DNA from: Piliocolobus tephrosceles
Lineage: Eukaryota; Chordata; Mammalia; Primates; Cercopithecidae
Length of the DNA stretch: 64,000 bases
Assembly (NCBI RefSeq): GCF_002776525.5
Contig: NC_045449.1
Location: 3,721,388-3,785,387 of the forward strand
Direction of reading: 5' to 3'
Shown here: positions 52,543 to 63,204 of the stretch, one piece after another
Numbering within the stretch: the first letter of the stretch is position 1
Layout of the letters: each line of letters starts with the position of its first letter
The notes under the pieces: model-generated
The model's input: only the letters and a program-made list of their open reading frames with translations
The model's database searches: none
What the model was told of the DNA's origin: nothing
Translations under genes and position numbers: made by a program

Positions 52543-52840
52543 TTATTTATTTATTTGAGATGGAGTCTCGCTCTGTCGCCCAGGCTGGAGTGCAGTGGTG
52601 TGATCTCAGCTCACTGCCACCTCCACCTCCTGGGTTCAAGAGATTCTCCTGCCTCAGCCCCCCACAAGTAGCTAGGATTACAGGCTTGCGCCATGACGTC
52701 TGGCTAATTTTTTGTATTTTTAGTAGAGACGGGGTTTTGCCATGTTGGCCAGGCTGGTCTCGAACTCCTGACCTCAGGTGATCCACCCTCCTTGGCTTCC
52801 CAAAGTGCTGGGATTACAGGCGTGAGCCATCGTGCCTAGC
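52543..52840 (-). mobile_element. AluS-like, inverted
   Basis: TTATTTATTTGAGATGGAGT to CATCGTGCCTAGC. Confidence 0.92.
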
Positions 52841-52986
52841 TGCTCTGTTTACACTTCTATTCTCAAAGTGAATCATGACCCATTTAAATAAAGGTGTCCT
52901 TCATCACAGGTCCTTGGTAAGAGAGTACTGGCTGTGTGTCATACGCTTTATCTCCTGAATCTTCTCTGATTCTGATGCCTCCCATG

Positions 52987-53990
52987 TGCTAACACCTCCC
53001 ATGTGCTCATCCCTTCCATGCGCTCATCCCTCCTGTGCGCTCATCCCTCCCCTCTGCTCATCCCTCCCATCTGCTCATCTCTACCATACACTCATCCCTC
53101 CCGTGAGCTCATCCCTCCCGTGCACTCATCCCTCCCGCGCGCTCATCCCTCCTGCGTGCTCATCCCCCCGTGCGTTCATCCTTCCCATGTGCTCATCCCT
53201 CCCATGCGCTCATCCCTTCCACGTGCTCATCCCCCCATGTGCTCATGCCTTCCATACGCTTATCCCTCCCATGCGCTCATCCCTCCCAAGTCCTAACACC
53301 TCCCATGCGCTCATCCCTCCCGTGCGCTCATCCCTCCCGTGCGCTCATCCCTCCCGTGTGCTCATCCCTCCCATGTGCTCATCCCTTCCATGTGCTCATC
53401 CCTCCCATGTGCTCATCCCTCCCATGTGCTCATCTCTTCCATGTGCTCATCCCTCCCACGCGCTCATCCCTCCCACGTGCTCATCCCTCCCACGTGCTCA
53501 TCCCTCCCGTGCGCTCATCCCTCCGGTGCGCTCATCCCTCCCGTGTGCTCATCCCTTCCATGTGCTCATCCCTCCCGTGCGCTCATCCCTCCGGTGCGCT
53601 CATCCCTCCCGTGTGCTCATCCCTCCCATGTGCTCATCTCTTCCATGTGCTCATCCCTCCCATGTGCTCATCTCTTCCATGTGCTCATCCCTCCCATGCG
53701 CTCATCCCTCCCACGCGCTCATCCCTCCCACGTGCTCATCCCTCCCGTGCGCTCATCCCTCCGGTGCGCTCATCCCTCCGGTGCGCTCATCCCTCCCATG
53801 TGCTCATCCCTTCCATGTGCTCATCCCTCCCATGTGTTCATCCCTCCCATGTGCTCATCCCTTCCATGTGCTCATCCCTCCCATGTGTTCATCCCTCCCA
53901 TGTGCTCATCCCTCCCATGTGCTCATCCCTCCCATGTGTTCATCTCTCCCATGTGCTCATCCCTTCCATGTGCTCACTCCTTCCATGAAC
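52987..53990. repeat. 17-bp minisatellite, about 60 copies
   Basis: About 1 kb of GCTCATCCCTCCCRTGY units. Variation is concentrated at positions 13-17 (ATGT, GTGC, ACGT, GGTGC) and an occasional CCTTCC. Blocks of several variant units recur in the same order, showing higher-order duplication. Because 17 is not a multiple of 3 and the unit makes no stop, all three plus-strand frames are open. These are not genes. Confidence 0.95.
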
Positions 53991-55259
53991 TCATGCACTG
54001 TGTGCCAACGTCTTCCAGGAGTGAACACCTTCCTGGGGACTATGAAGGGCTTTCACTAAATAGCACAGAGCAAAATTTGGAACTACCTCTACCTTCATCC
54101 GGATATTGATGGCTCCTTGCTTTGCCCCTCAGTCAAGGTCAGAGTCTGGAAGGTGAGGGATGAGGACTGTCCCCAAAGCCTCCCCAAAATGATAGTTCAG
54201 AAAGAAATTCTTGCTGTTTCTCTAACAGCCTGTCTCACTGGGAGAGCAGGGAGCACAAGATCTATAGCTGGCGGGCCTGGGTGCTGCCCTTGGCCCAGGC
54301 CCTGACTTGCCGGGTGACTTTGGGGGACTCCCTGGGCTTCAGACCCCTTCAGAGCCCCCTTGGGCCCCCTAGCTCTGTGTTGGCAAATTCTTGGCTCCCA
54401 GGTGAGCTGGGGTCAAGCCACGGCCTCCCTACCCCAGCCTCCGGTGCCACCTCCACCCAGCGGTTCCCATGGTGGCAGCCCCAGGTTCTCTGTTTACTCC
54501 GCATTCTGTGATTTTTCCATAACCGGCCATCGAGAGCACAATGCCAGCTTCCCTCCAAGGAGGTGCCGCAGAGCCCACGCCTATGGCCAAACAGCGGATG
54601 TGACTTTCCAGCCGGGCAGACACTGACACCAGGCATCTCAGACTCCCTTGGCTCCTCCTGGATCAAGACTTCAGCTTTCTGCAAGGGGGTGCAGAGAGCC
54701 AGGCTGGCCTGGGGTTCCATCCTCAGAAACTTATGTGAAACCCTGAGCAAGTCACTTTCCCTCTGAGACGACGATAGGGCTGTGAATTGGGTCGCATCCC
54801 ACACGCAATTCTAAAATCCCACAACCTTGAAGGGCCTGCCTCAGCTCTTCCCAAAGAGGCCGCCCCGCAACCCCTGCCCCAGCAGCCCCAGACACAAAGG
54901 GTCCAGGACTCCGGCAGCAAACGCTTCCTGACAGAGCCGGCTCTGGGCCAAGCACGGCCTGGCCATGCTCAGGTCAAACCAATAGTGTGGCCTTTATCCT
55001 CGGTCTCCTGTCCTGGGCCAGGAGCAGACCTGGGTTAAAACAGCAAGTCACTGGGTTCTCTACTCCCAAAGGGATACACCCCCACTGGGAACAATCCAAC
55101 TTGGAAAGAGTGAGAAAATAGGTGTCACTCAGCATCTCAGGCACCTGCTCCCAGATTTTCCCAGGCATGCGCTGCTCCCCGACACCTGGCATGCAGCATG
55201 TGCTAAAAATAGCTCCAGTCTCAGTGTGTTGCATGACTGAACCCACTTTATCCCCCTCT
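53991..55259. other. Unique sequence after the 17-bp array
   Basis: Single-copy sequence, no repeats recognised and no exon-like structure. Confidence 0.45.
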
Positions 55260-55400
55260 GAGGTTTTCCTTCTTTGGCTCTCTGGGGGCTCAGAGGCTCA
55301 GAGAGCTGAAGCAAATTGCCCAAGAGCACACACTTGTTTGCAATAGATCCAGGACTTGAACACTGATTGAGAGTTGGATTCCTGAATTCATGAACTTGAT
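55260..55400 (-). mobile_element. MIR fragment
   Basis: GGCTCAGAGAGCTGAAGCAA with ATTGCCCAAGAGCACACAC, antisense MIR core. Confidence 0.6.
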
Positions 55401-55967
55401 GCCTACACTATGTTGCCTGGAAATGCTAACATTTTTTTGTTTTGAGGTGAGGCATGGGGCCAGGGGCTGAGAACCATTAGCCATAATCTCCATGGCCCTC
55501 TGAGGGACAGTGTCCCCCAGGACCATCCAAGGTAGGGGTGATGAGGGGCTCCAGGCTTTCTCCTGGCTCCTGTCTCAGCCTCACCCCAAACCCAGCCTCA
55601 AGGTTCTTTGTGGAGCTGGCCCTTCCCCTTCGGCCAGTGGCGGACCCCTCCCCTCCCAGCCAGCCTGCCTACCCTGGTCCCCACGTTTGCAGTTCTCTCC
55701 CACCTCCCCCAGTTTCTTCTGTTTTTTCATCTTTCTGCTCAGCCTCTGCCCGTGATATCCCTTTCTCCCAGTCAGCCCCTCCCCACCCTCCTAGATACAA
55801 ACCATCCATGAACTGGGTCTGGTGTTTAGTGGATCTGTCCCTTCCAGAATGGTGTGAGCATGTCCTCTCCCCAAGGTTCTCAGGGGACCTGGGAGATGCC
55901 TATCTCGGGGGTCTGTTGGGCTCAAACAACTGAATATCCACACACAAAAGAACAATTTGGACTTTGG

Positions 55968-56262
55968 CCAGGTGCAGTGGCTCAGGCCTGTAATCCCAGC
56001 ACTTTGGGAGGCCAAGGCAGATGGATCACTTGAGGTCAGGAGTTCGAGACTAGCTTGGTCAACATGGTGAAACCTCATCTCTACCAAAAATACAAAAATC
56101 AGCCAGGCATGGTGGCATACACCTGTAATCCCAGCTACTTGGGAGACTGAGGCAGGAGAATCACTTGAACCCAGGAGGTGGAGGTTGCAGTGAGCCGAGA
56201 TCACGCCACTACACTCTAACCTGGGTGACAGAGTGAGACTCTGTCTCAAAAAAAACAAAAAG
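55968..56262 (+). mobile_element. AluS-like, inside old L1
   Basis: GGCCAGGTGCAGTGGCTCAG to AAAAAAAACAAAAA. Confidence 0.93.
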
Positions 56263-56563
56263 GCTGGGTGTAGCAGCTCACACCTGTAATCTCAGCACTT
56301 TGGGAGGCTGAGGCAGGTGTATCATGAGGTCAAGAGATCGAGACCATACTGGCTAACACAGTGAAACCCCATCTGTATTAAAAATATTAAAAAAATTAGC
56401 GAGGCGTGGTGGCGGGTGCCTGTGGTCCTAGCTACTCAGGAGGCTGAGGCAGGAGAATGGCGTGAACCTGGGAGGCGGAGGTTGCAGTGAGCCGAGATTG
56501 CGCCACTGCACTCCAGCCTGGGTGACAGAGCAAGACTGTCTCAAAAAAAAAAAAAAAAAAAAA
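56263..56563 (+). mobile_element. AluY-like, at the tail of the previous Alu
   Basis: GGCTGGGTGTAGCAGCTCAC to a 21-A tail. AGAACAA follows, matching L1 bases before the first Alu. Confidence 0.93.
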
Positions 56564-56659
56564 GAACAAGTTGGATTCTTACCTCACACCATATTCAAAA
56601 ATCAACTAAAAATGGATCAAAGAGTTAACACTATTCAACTCTTAGAAGAAAACATGGGG

Positions 56660-56972
56660 GCCCAGATACAGTGGCTCACGCCTGTAATCCCAGCACTCTG
56701 GGAGGCCAAGGTGGGCAGACCACTTGAGGCTAGGATTTTGAGACCAATATGGCCAACATGGTGAAACCCCATCTCTACCAAAAAAAATACAAAAAAAATC
56801 AGCCAGGCATGGTGGTGCACACCCGTAGTCCCAGCTACTTGGGTGGCTGAGGCAGGAGAATCACTTGAACCTGGCAAGTGAAGGTTGCAGTGAGCCAGGA
56901 TTGTGCAACTGCACTCCAGCCTGGTGACAGAGAGAGACTCTGTCTCAAAAAAAAAAAAAAAAAGAAGAAGAA
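56660..56972 (+). mobile_element. AluS-like, inside old L1
   Basis: GGCCCAGATACAGTGGCTCA to an A-tail with AAG repeats. GAAAACATGGGGG is duplicated on both sides. Confidence 0.93.
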
Positions 56973-57227
56973 GAAAGAGAAAACATGGGGGTAAATCTTA
57001 ATAACCTTGAATTTGACAAAGTTTTTTCAGAAATAACACTGAAAGCATGAGCAACAGAAGCAAACATAAACTGGCCTTCCTGAACATTAAAAACTTTTAT
57101 TCATCAAAGAACACTATGAAGAGAGTGAGAAGACAACCCACAGGACAGGGAAAAATCCTTGCAGGGCTGGCTTCCAAAAGTCACAGGATAAATAGTGTAT
57201 GTTATTCAAAGGTTTCTTGGATAAAAC

Positions 57228-57402
57228 TTTTTTTTTTTTTTGAGACCAGGGTCTTGCTATGTTGCCCAGGCTGGGGTTGCAGTGGCTATTTACAGAGATG
57301 ATCACGGCTCACTGCAACTTCGAACCACTGGCATCAAGCAATTCTCCTGCCTCAGCCTCCTGCATATGTGGGACTACAGGCGTGTGCCACCACATCGGGC
57401 TG
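57228..57402 (-). mobile_element. Alu fragment (AluJ/FLAM-like), inverted
   Basis: T-run, GAGACCAGGGTCTTGCTATG to GTGCCACCACATCGGGCTGA. Confidence 0.82.
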
Positions 57403-57653
57403 AGAAAACATTCTTTACATGTTAAAGCATAATGGTTGAGAATGCAAAATTTACACACAATGTAGGCTACAGTGGGAGACGTTAGGAAGTTGGGATCTGA
57501 AGCCAAGCACTCTGGGGAATGTAAGTTCAACTTTCTGGTATTCTGCCAGTGACGGGGCTTGTGTGGGAGAGTTCTGAAAGTGGTCAGAGATTCTGTAGAT
57601 AGAAGGACCCAAAGGGCTGGCTTGCTGGGCGGGCCTGGTAGGGAGACCACATG

Positions 57654-57940
57654 CAAGGTCACAGACAAGGTCACAGACAAGGTCACAGACAAGGTCACAG
57701 GCAGATCACAGGCCAGGCAGGGTCACAGACAAGGTCACAGACAAGGTCACAGGCAGATCANNNNNNNNNNGCAGGGTCACAGACAAGGTCACAGACAAGG
57801 TCACAGGCAGATCACAGGCAGGATCACAGACAAGGTCACAGACAAGGTCACAGGCAAATCACAGACAAGGTCACAGGCAGATCAGAGGCAAGGTCACAGA
57901 CAAGGTCACAAGCAAGGTCACAGGCAAGGTGAGTCACAAG
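57654..57940. repeat. 12-bp minisatellite rich in AAGGTCA half-sites
   Basis: The basic unit is AAGGTCACAGAC, with variants ending CAGGC and degenerate copies (AGATCA, GGATCA). At least 14 AAGGTCA copies are visible, many as direct repeats 12 bp apart. A larger recurring block (three or so full units followed by GCAGATCACAGGC) is apparent on both sides of the 10-N gap. Confidence 0.93.
57761..57770. other. Assembly gap, 10 N, within 12-bp minisatellite
   Basis: Ten Ns lie between two stretches of the same dodecamer array, which suggests unresolved copies. Confidence 0.99.
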
Positions 57941-58839
57941 GAGCACAGATGAGGCTTACAGGGCTGAGGACTCTGCAAGTTTAAAAGTGGCCTGCCCCGT
58001 CGTCCCCTGGACCTCTGGACTCCAGCTGCGCCTGGTTCCTAGCTTACGGAATCGGTCTGGCTGCTTTCGGTTGTAAGGGACAGAAATACAGCTCAGAGTA
58101 GTTGGCCAAAAATGGGAAACTCTTGGCTTATGGGAATGAACAGCCCAGGGTAGCTGGCCTCGGCTTGGCTGTGGTAGCGGACAAGCGTCAGTGGACTCTC
58201 TTTTTAGCCTGGCTCTCCACAGGCACTGGGGAAGGCTGAGGCTCTCTTCTCCCAGCAACCCCAGGAGAGAAAATTCCTGGGACTGTGCCTTGCTGGACTG
58301 ACTTGGGTCGCGTGTCCACCCACGGGCAATCACTGCAGCGAGGGAGTGGAAGGCTCGGACTGGCCAGGCCTCAGTCACGGGCCTGCTCCTTGGAGTGAGA
58401 CACAGGGAGAAGAAAACTTACAGGGCACGAGTGCAAATGGCAAGAACAACAAGGCTCAAATGACAGTGTTCCTACAGATACGGGCAGAGCGTAATACACA
58501 GGCCTGGGTGCTCTGCTCAGCGTGGGATGGGCGTGAGGCCTGGCCAGGGGCCTCGGCCTGCAGGGCCGTGTGGTGGCCCAGGCCCAGTGGGCTGCCTCGG
58601 GTCAGGGCTCCGTGAGAAACGGGCAGCTCCTGTTTGTTCCAAACTCTCAGTGCCTCTCAGGCAACCTGGAAAAACACAATTCCCGAGCAGGAAACCCGCC
58701 ACATATTCCAGCCTGGAGCCCAGAAAGCCAGACCTTGTGACAAATCTAAAAACAAAACTTGAAAATGCCAACTCTCACAATAGAACGTTTAAAAAAAAAA
58801 CAAAACCCCCCAAAAAAAAACCAAAAAAAAAAACCTGTA
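57941..58839. other. Unique sequence after the 12-bp array
   Basis: Single-copy with an A-rich and C-interrupted run at 58788-58835. No gene recognised. Confidence 0.45.
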
Positions 58840-59540
58840 TTTTCCTTTTTTATTATGTGAGTGCTACATATTTATTGCAGAAAAAAATTCAAACTACAGA
58901 TAAGCAAAGAGATAAAATTTCCCATAATCTCAACACTGGTGATGACCAATTTAATATTTTATTGCAAATTTTGAAAGTCTTTTCTCTATAGGCAAAAAAT
59001 ATTTTTTTCTTACGTAAATGAGATTGTTGGCATTATTTATAATTTTTTTTTCACTTATTAATACTGGGCGAGCATTTTTTTTTTTTTTTTTTTGGTGTCA
59101 CCCAGGCTGGAGTGCAGTGGTGTGATCTCAGCTCACTGCAACCTCTGCCTCCTGGGTTCAAACGATTCTCCTACCTCAGCCTCCTGAGTAGCTGGGACTA
59201 CAGGCGCCTGCCACCACACCCAGCTAATTTTTGTATTTTTAGTAGAGACGGGGTTTCACCTTCTTGGCCAGGCTGGTCTCGAACTCCTGAACTCGTGATT
59301 CGCCACCTCAGCCTCCCACACTGCTGGGATTACAGGTGTGAGTCCCCGCGCCCAGCCAAACCAGGTGAATATTTTTACACATCAATAAATAAACATGTGC
59401 AATATAATTTTTAACCACCTACATAGTATTTAGTTGCATTTAATAGATTCTGTAATGTGCATGTTTTCAGGGTGTCTCGTGCTGTAAAAGACACACTGGC
59501 CAATGATTCCATCCATCTCAAATTCCTAGAAGGGAAGCAG
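58840..59540. mobile_element. AT-rich old repeat sequence around an Alu (family unresolved)
   Basis: Diverged AT-rich sequence on both sides of the Alu at 59079-59357, reminiscent of old L1 3' regions or related fragments. A similar sequence occurs at about 60440-60600. I could not assign the family. Confidence 0.35.
59079..59357 (-). mobile_element. AluS-like, inverted
   Basis: T-run then GGTGTCACCCAGGCTGGAGT (about 20 bp of the Alu 3' end missing) to CGCGCCCAGCC. Confidence 0.92.
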
Positions 59541-59696
59541 CGAGGGCTTTGAACCTGTTGCCAACGCCACCGCAGAGAGTGGACTCAAGAGCTTAGATTC
59601 CCGCGCTACCTGTGCAGCTGGTGCCTAGTGATCCATGCCACCCACACTCAGCTTTCTCATTCATTTTCCTTCTTGCCAATCTGGTAGGTGAACAAT

Positions 59697-59787
59697 TATT
59701 TCTTCTGTTTCCTTCTTCCTTCTTCTCCACCTCCTCCTTCTTCTTTCTTCTTATTTTCCTTCTCCTCCTCCTCTCTCCTCCTCCTCC
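59697..59787. repeat. Polypyrimidine (TTC/TCC)n tract
   Basis: TTC and TCC triplets, almost pure pyrimidine, lead into the T-run of an inverted Alu. Homopurine-homopyrimidine DNA of this kind can form triplex structures. Confidence 0.85.
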
Positions 59788-60085
59788 TTTTTTTTTTTTT
59801 TTTGAGACAGAGTCTCGCTCTGTCGCCCACGCTGGAGTACAATGGCACGATCTTGGCTCACGGCAACCTCTGCCTCCCAGGTTCAAGCGATTCTCCCGCC
59901 TCAGCCTCCCGGGTAGCTGGGACTACAGGTTTGCACCACCATGCCTGGCTAATTTTTGTATCTTTAGTAGAGGCAGAGTTTCACCATGTTGGCCAGGCCA
60001 GTCTCGAAATCCTGACTTCAAGTGACACGCTTGCCTCAGACTTCCAAAGTGCTGGGATTACAGGCTTGAACCACTGCACCCGGCC
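59788..60085 (-). mobile_element. AluS-like, inverted, within a pyrimidine tract
   Basis: T17, GAGACAGAGTCTCGCTCTGT to CCACTGCACCCGGCC. Confidence 0.93.
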
Positions 60086-60200
60086 TCCTCCTCCTCCTCC
60101 TCATCCTCATACTTCTCTTTCTTTGTATCCTCTTTCTCCTTCTCCTCCTCCCACTCCCATCCCCCTCCCTCTTCCCTTCCCCCTCCTTCCTCTTGTTTTT
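60085..60200. repeat. Polypyrimidine tract on the other side of the Alu
   Basis: CTC/CTT/CCT-rich sequence continues after the Alu at 59788-60085. Together with the tract before it, the Alu appears to have inserted into one longer pyrimidine tract. Confidence 0.8.
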
Positions 60201-60224
60201 TTCTTGGGTTTCTTTGATTAGTCC

Positions 60225-60440
60225 TGCAGGTCAACATTTACCATTTGCTTATTGGCCATTTGTATTTTTTCTTTTGGGAATTGTCAGTTTCTGGTTCTTG
60301 GCCATTTTTCTGTCGGTGGGTTTATCTTTATCTTATTGATTTACAAGGGCTCCTTGTAGATTATAGAAAAGACGCTTTGGTGTAAATCTTTTCCAGTTTG
60401 TCATTTGTCTTCTATTTTTATTTATAATTTATGGATCATC
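60225..60440 (-). mobile_element. Probable old L1 fragment, reverse strand
   Basis: T-rich sequence with L1 ORF2-complement features (CTCCTTGTAGATTATAGAAA, CTTTGGTGTAAATCTTTTCC). Diverged, with no coding potential. Confidence 0.45.
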
Positions 60441-60622
60441 TGTTTTATTAAAACCTTGGTTGTGAAAATGACATTTGCTCATTGTTAAAGATTCCAACAA
60501 TGCAGACGGATAAGAGGAGGGTAGAAAGGCTTTCTCCTCTCTCATCCCATGCCCACTCCTCAAACAGAACCACTCCACACTACTCACCTATGCTATTAGA
60601 CAGTTTCTTTTCTTTTTCTTTC

Positions 60623-60943
60623 TTTTTTTTTTTTTTTTTTTTTTTTTGAGACAGAGTCTCACTCTAGCCCAGGCTGGGGTGCAGTGTCACGATCTTGGCT
60701 CACTGCAACCTCTGCCTCCCAGATTCAAGCAATTCTCATGTCTCAGCCTCCAGAGTACCTGGGATTACAGGCATGCGCCACTACACTTGGATAATTTTTT
60801 TTTTTTTTTTTTTTTGTATTTTTTAGTAGAGACAGGGTGTCGCCATGTTGGCCAGGCTGGTCTTGAACTCCTGACCTCAGATGATTCACCCACCTCGGCT
60901 GCCCCAAGTGCTGGGATTACAACAGTGAGCCACTGCACCCAGC
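60623..60943 (-). mobile_element. AluS-like, inverted, with long internal T-run
   Basis: T23, GAGACAGAGTCTCACTCTAG to CCACTGCACCCAGCC. The middle T-run is expanded to about 21 T. Confidence 0.92.
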
Positions 60944-60985
60944 CGACATTTTCTACATTTATTCAAAAATAAATATATATACATA

Positions 60986-61267
60986 TTTTTTTGAGACAGA
61001 GTTTCGCTCTTGCCTGGCTGGAGTGCAATGGCGCAATCTCGGCTCACTGCAACCTCCGTCTCCCAGGTTCAAGCAATTCTCCTGCTTCAGCCTCCCGAGC
61101 AGCTGGGATTACAGGAATGCATCATCACACCCGGCTAATTTTGTATTTTTAGTAGAGACGGGGTTTCTCCATGTTGAGGCTGGTCTCGAACTCCTGACCT
61201 CAGGTGATCCACCCGCCTCAGCCTCCCAAAGTGCTGGGATTACAGGCGTGAGCCACCGTGCCCCGCT
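60986..61267 (-). mobile_element. AluS-like, inverted
   Basis: TTTTTTTGAGACAGAGTTTC to CCACCGTGCCCCGC. Confidence 0.92.
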
Positions 61268-61349
61268 CAAAAATAAATATCTATAAATCCATTCGTTCAA
61301 ATGTCAACCTAAGTAACAAGCAGGAAGAGGCTGTCTAAAAGGGAAAGAT

Positions 61350-61740
61350 TCACAGGCACAGTGGCTCATGCCTGCAATGCCAGCACTTTGGGAGGCTAAG
61401 GCAGGTGAATTGCTTGAGCCCAGGAGTTTGAAACCAGCCTAGAAAACATGGCAAAACCCATCTCTACAAAAAATACAACAACAACAGAAACTAGCTGGCC
61501 ATAGTGGTGTGCACCTGTAGTCCCAGCTACGTGGGAGACTGAGCTGGGAGGATGACTTGAGCCCAAGAGGCTGAGGCAGCAGTAAGCCATGATGGCACCA
61601 CTGCTCTCCAGTCTCAATGACAGACCTCAACATTTTTTTTTTTTTTTTTTGAGACCTTGCCTCAAAAACAAAACCAAAAAAAAAAAAACAAAAAACCGCA
61701 AACCACCAAAACAATAAATAAACAAATAAATAAAAAAAAG
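61350..61740 (+). mobile_element. AluJ-like with rearranged tail
   Basis: TTCACAGGCACAGTGGCTCA to CTCCAGTCTCAATGACAGAC. A T-run at 61633-61650, then GAGACCTTGCCTCAAAAACA and an A-rich tail follow. Confidence 0.82.
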
Positions 61741-61897
61741 TAAAAGACATTAATTATTCCCAGCTGACACAACTAATATTTGGTAAGTGCCTGTAGACTC
61801 AGGCCCTGTGCTCTAATTTGGGCGCAAAATGACGAACAAAACAGATATTGCCTCTGCCACCATGGAGCTTACAGTTTAATAGGGAGATGCTGATACC

Positions 61898-61928
<31 letters not shown>

Positions 61929-61984
61929 ATGTCAGTATATGTACACATTGTGATCAATGCTGTGAAGAAAGAGAAAAACGGGTA

Positions 61985-62159
61985 CTGTGGTGGACTGCCT
62001 CCAACATCCCCCATGGTCCCTGCCTCCTGGAATTCAAGCCCTTATTTCATACCTTCCCCTTGTGTGGGGGTAGGACTCATTGACTTGCTGTTGACAAACA
62101 CTAACGCAGAAGTGATGGAGTGTGGCCTCTGAGATTGGGTTATGAAGAGACTGTAGCTG
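61985..62159 (+). mobile_element. MLT1-like (ERVL-MaLR) LTR, left part
   Basis: A diverged, non-coding LTR of the mammalian MaLR family, split by the Alu at 62160-62448. Recognised from its overall order of segments and the matching right part. Only a long terminal repeat, with no viral gene. Confidence 0.65.
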
Positions 62160-62448
62160 GCTGGGCACAGTGGCTCACACCTGTAATCCCAGTACTTTAG
62201 GAGGCCAAGGCGGGAGGATTGCTTGAGCCCAGGAATTCAAGACCGACTTGGACAACACAGGAAGATCCTGACTCTACAAAAAATAAAAAGATCAGCTGGG
62301 TGTGGTGGTATGCACCTGCAGTTCCAGCTACTCGGGGGACTGAGGTGGGAGGATAGCTTGAGCCTGGAAGTTTGAGGCTGCAGTGAGCCATGATTGCGCC
62401 ACCACACTCCAACCTGGGTGACAGAGACAGAACCTGTCTCAAAAGAAA
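62160..62448 (+). mobile_element. AluJ-like, inside the MLT1-like LTR
   Basis: GGCTGGGCACAGTGGCTCAC to ACCTGTCTCAAAAGAAATGA. Confidence 0.92.
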
Positions 62449-62800
62449 TGACTGTGGCTTCCAGTTTGGGTGGTCTTGCTCTTGGATAACTTGTGCCAGG
62501 GGAAGTAAGCTGCCATGTTGTGAGTCAAGTTATGGAGAAGCCCATGTGGCCTAGTAAAGAACCGAGACGCCCTCAGTCCAACAGCCTGCGAAACACCGCA
62601 GCCTGCGAACAACCATGTGAGTGAACAGATCCGTTAGCTCCAGCCAAGTCGCAACATGACCGCAACTCGTGAGAAACCTGGAGCCACTGAAACCCAGCTA
62701 CGCTGTGCCTGGATTCCTGGTCCACGGAAACTGAGATTATAAATGTTTGTTGTTATAAACCAGTAAATTTGTAAGTCCCTGGGTTTCCCTCTGTAGATCA
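62449..62800 (+). mobile_element. MLT1-like (ERVL-MaLR) LTR, right part
   Basis: Continues the LTR after the Alu. It ends with the characteristic ATAAATGTTTGTTGTTATAA region. GACTGTGGCT/GACTGTAGCT on both sides of the Alu is its target-site duplication. Non-coding. Confidence 0.7.
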
Positions 62801-62837
62801 ATTTGGATAGTACTACCATCTTAACAAATTGAAGGTG

Positions 62838-63122
62838 GCCGGGCGTGGTGGCTCAAGCCTGTAATCCCAGCACTTTGGGAGGCCGAGACGGGCGGATCAC
62901 GAGGTCAGGAGATCGAGACCATCCTGGCTAACACAGTGAAACCCCGTCTCTACTAAAAATACAAAAATCTAGCCGGGCGAGGTGGCAGACGCCTGTAGTC
63001 CCAGCTCAGCTACTCGGGAGGCTGAGGCAGGAGAATGGTGTGAACCCGGGAGGCGGAGCTTGCAGTGAGCCGAGATCGTGCCACTGCACTCCAGCCCGGG
63101 TGACAGAGCAAGACTCCGTCTC

Positions 63123-63150
<28 letters not shown>
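62838..63150 (+). mobile_element. Young AluY (Old World monkey type)
   Basis: GGCCGGGCGTGGTGGCTCAA to a 29-A tail. AAATTGAAGG is duplicated on both sides. Confidence 0.95.
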
Positions 63151-63153
<3 letters not shown>

Positions 63154-63204
63154 AGGCTCCTGATCCACAGATATGGGATGTTTTTCTGTTTATTTATATA
63201 TTGT

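Larger units (their letters stand above)
55925..57227 (+). mobile_element. Old L1 ORF2 fragment split by three Alus
   Basis: L1M-type ORF2 3' sequence in three pieces: about 55925-55967, 56564-56659 and 56973-57227, with phrases such as TTACCTCACACCATATTC, ATGGATCAAAGAGTTAAC and AGACAACCCACAGGACAGGG. Sense Alus at 55968-56262, 56263-56563 and 56660-56972 interrupt it. Duplicated L1 bases on both sides (AAAGAACAA..TTGGA; GAAAACATGGGGG) are target-site duplications. Not coding. Confidence 0.82.

Noticed and set aside
52986..54109. Long ORFs (up to 357 codons) in three plus frames at 53-54 kb
   Set aside because: They are translations of the 17-bp minisatellite. The unit lacks stops in every frame, and the proteins are pure repeats with no domain.
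57559..57984. ORFs with repeated Q-G-H-R or K-V-T-D at 57.6 kb
   Set aside because: Translation of the 12-bp array through an N gap. No gene structure.
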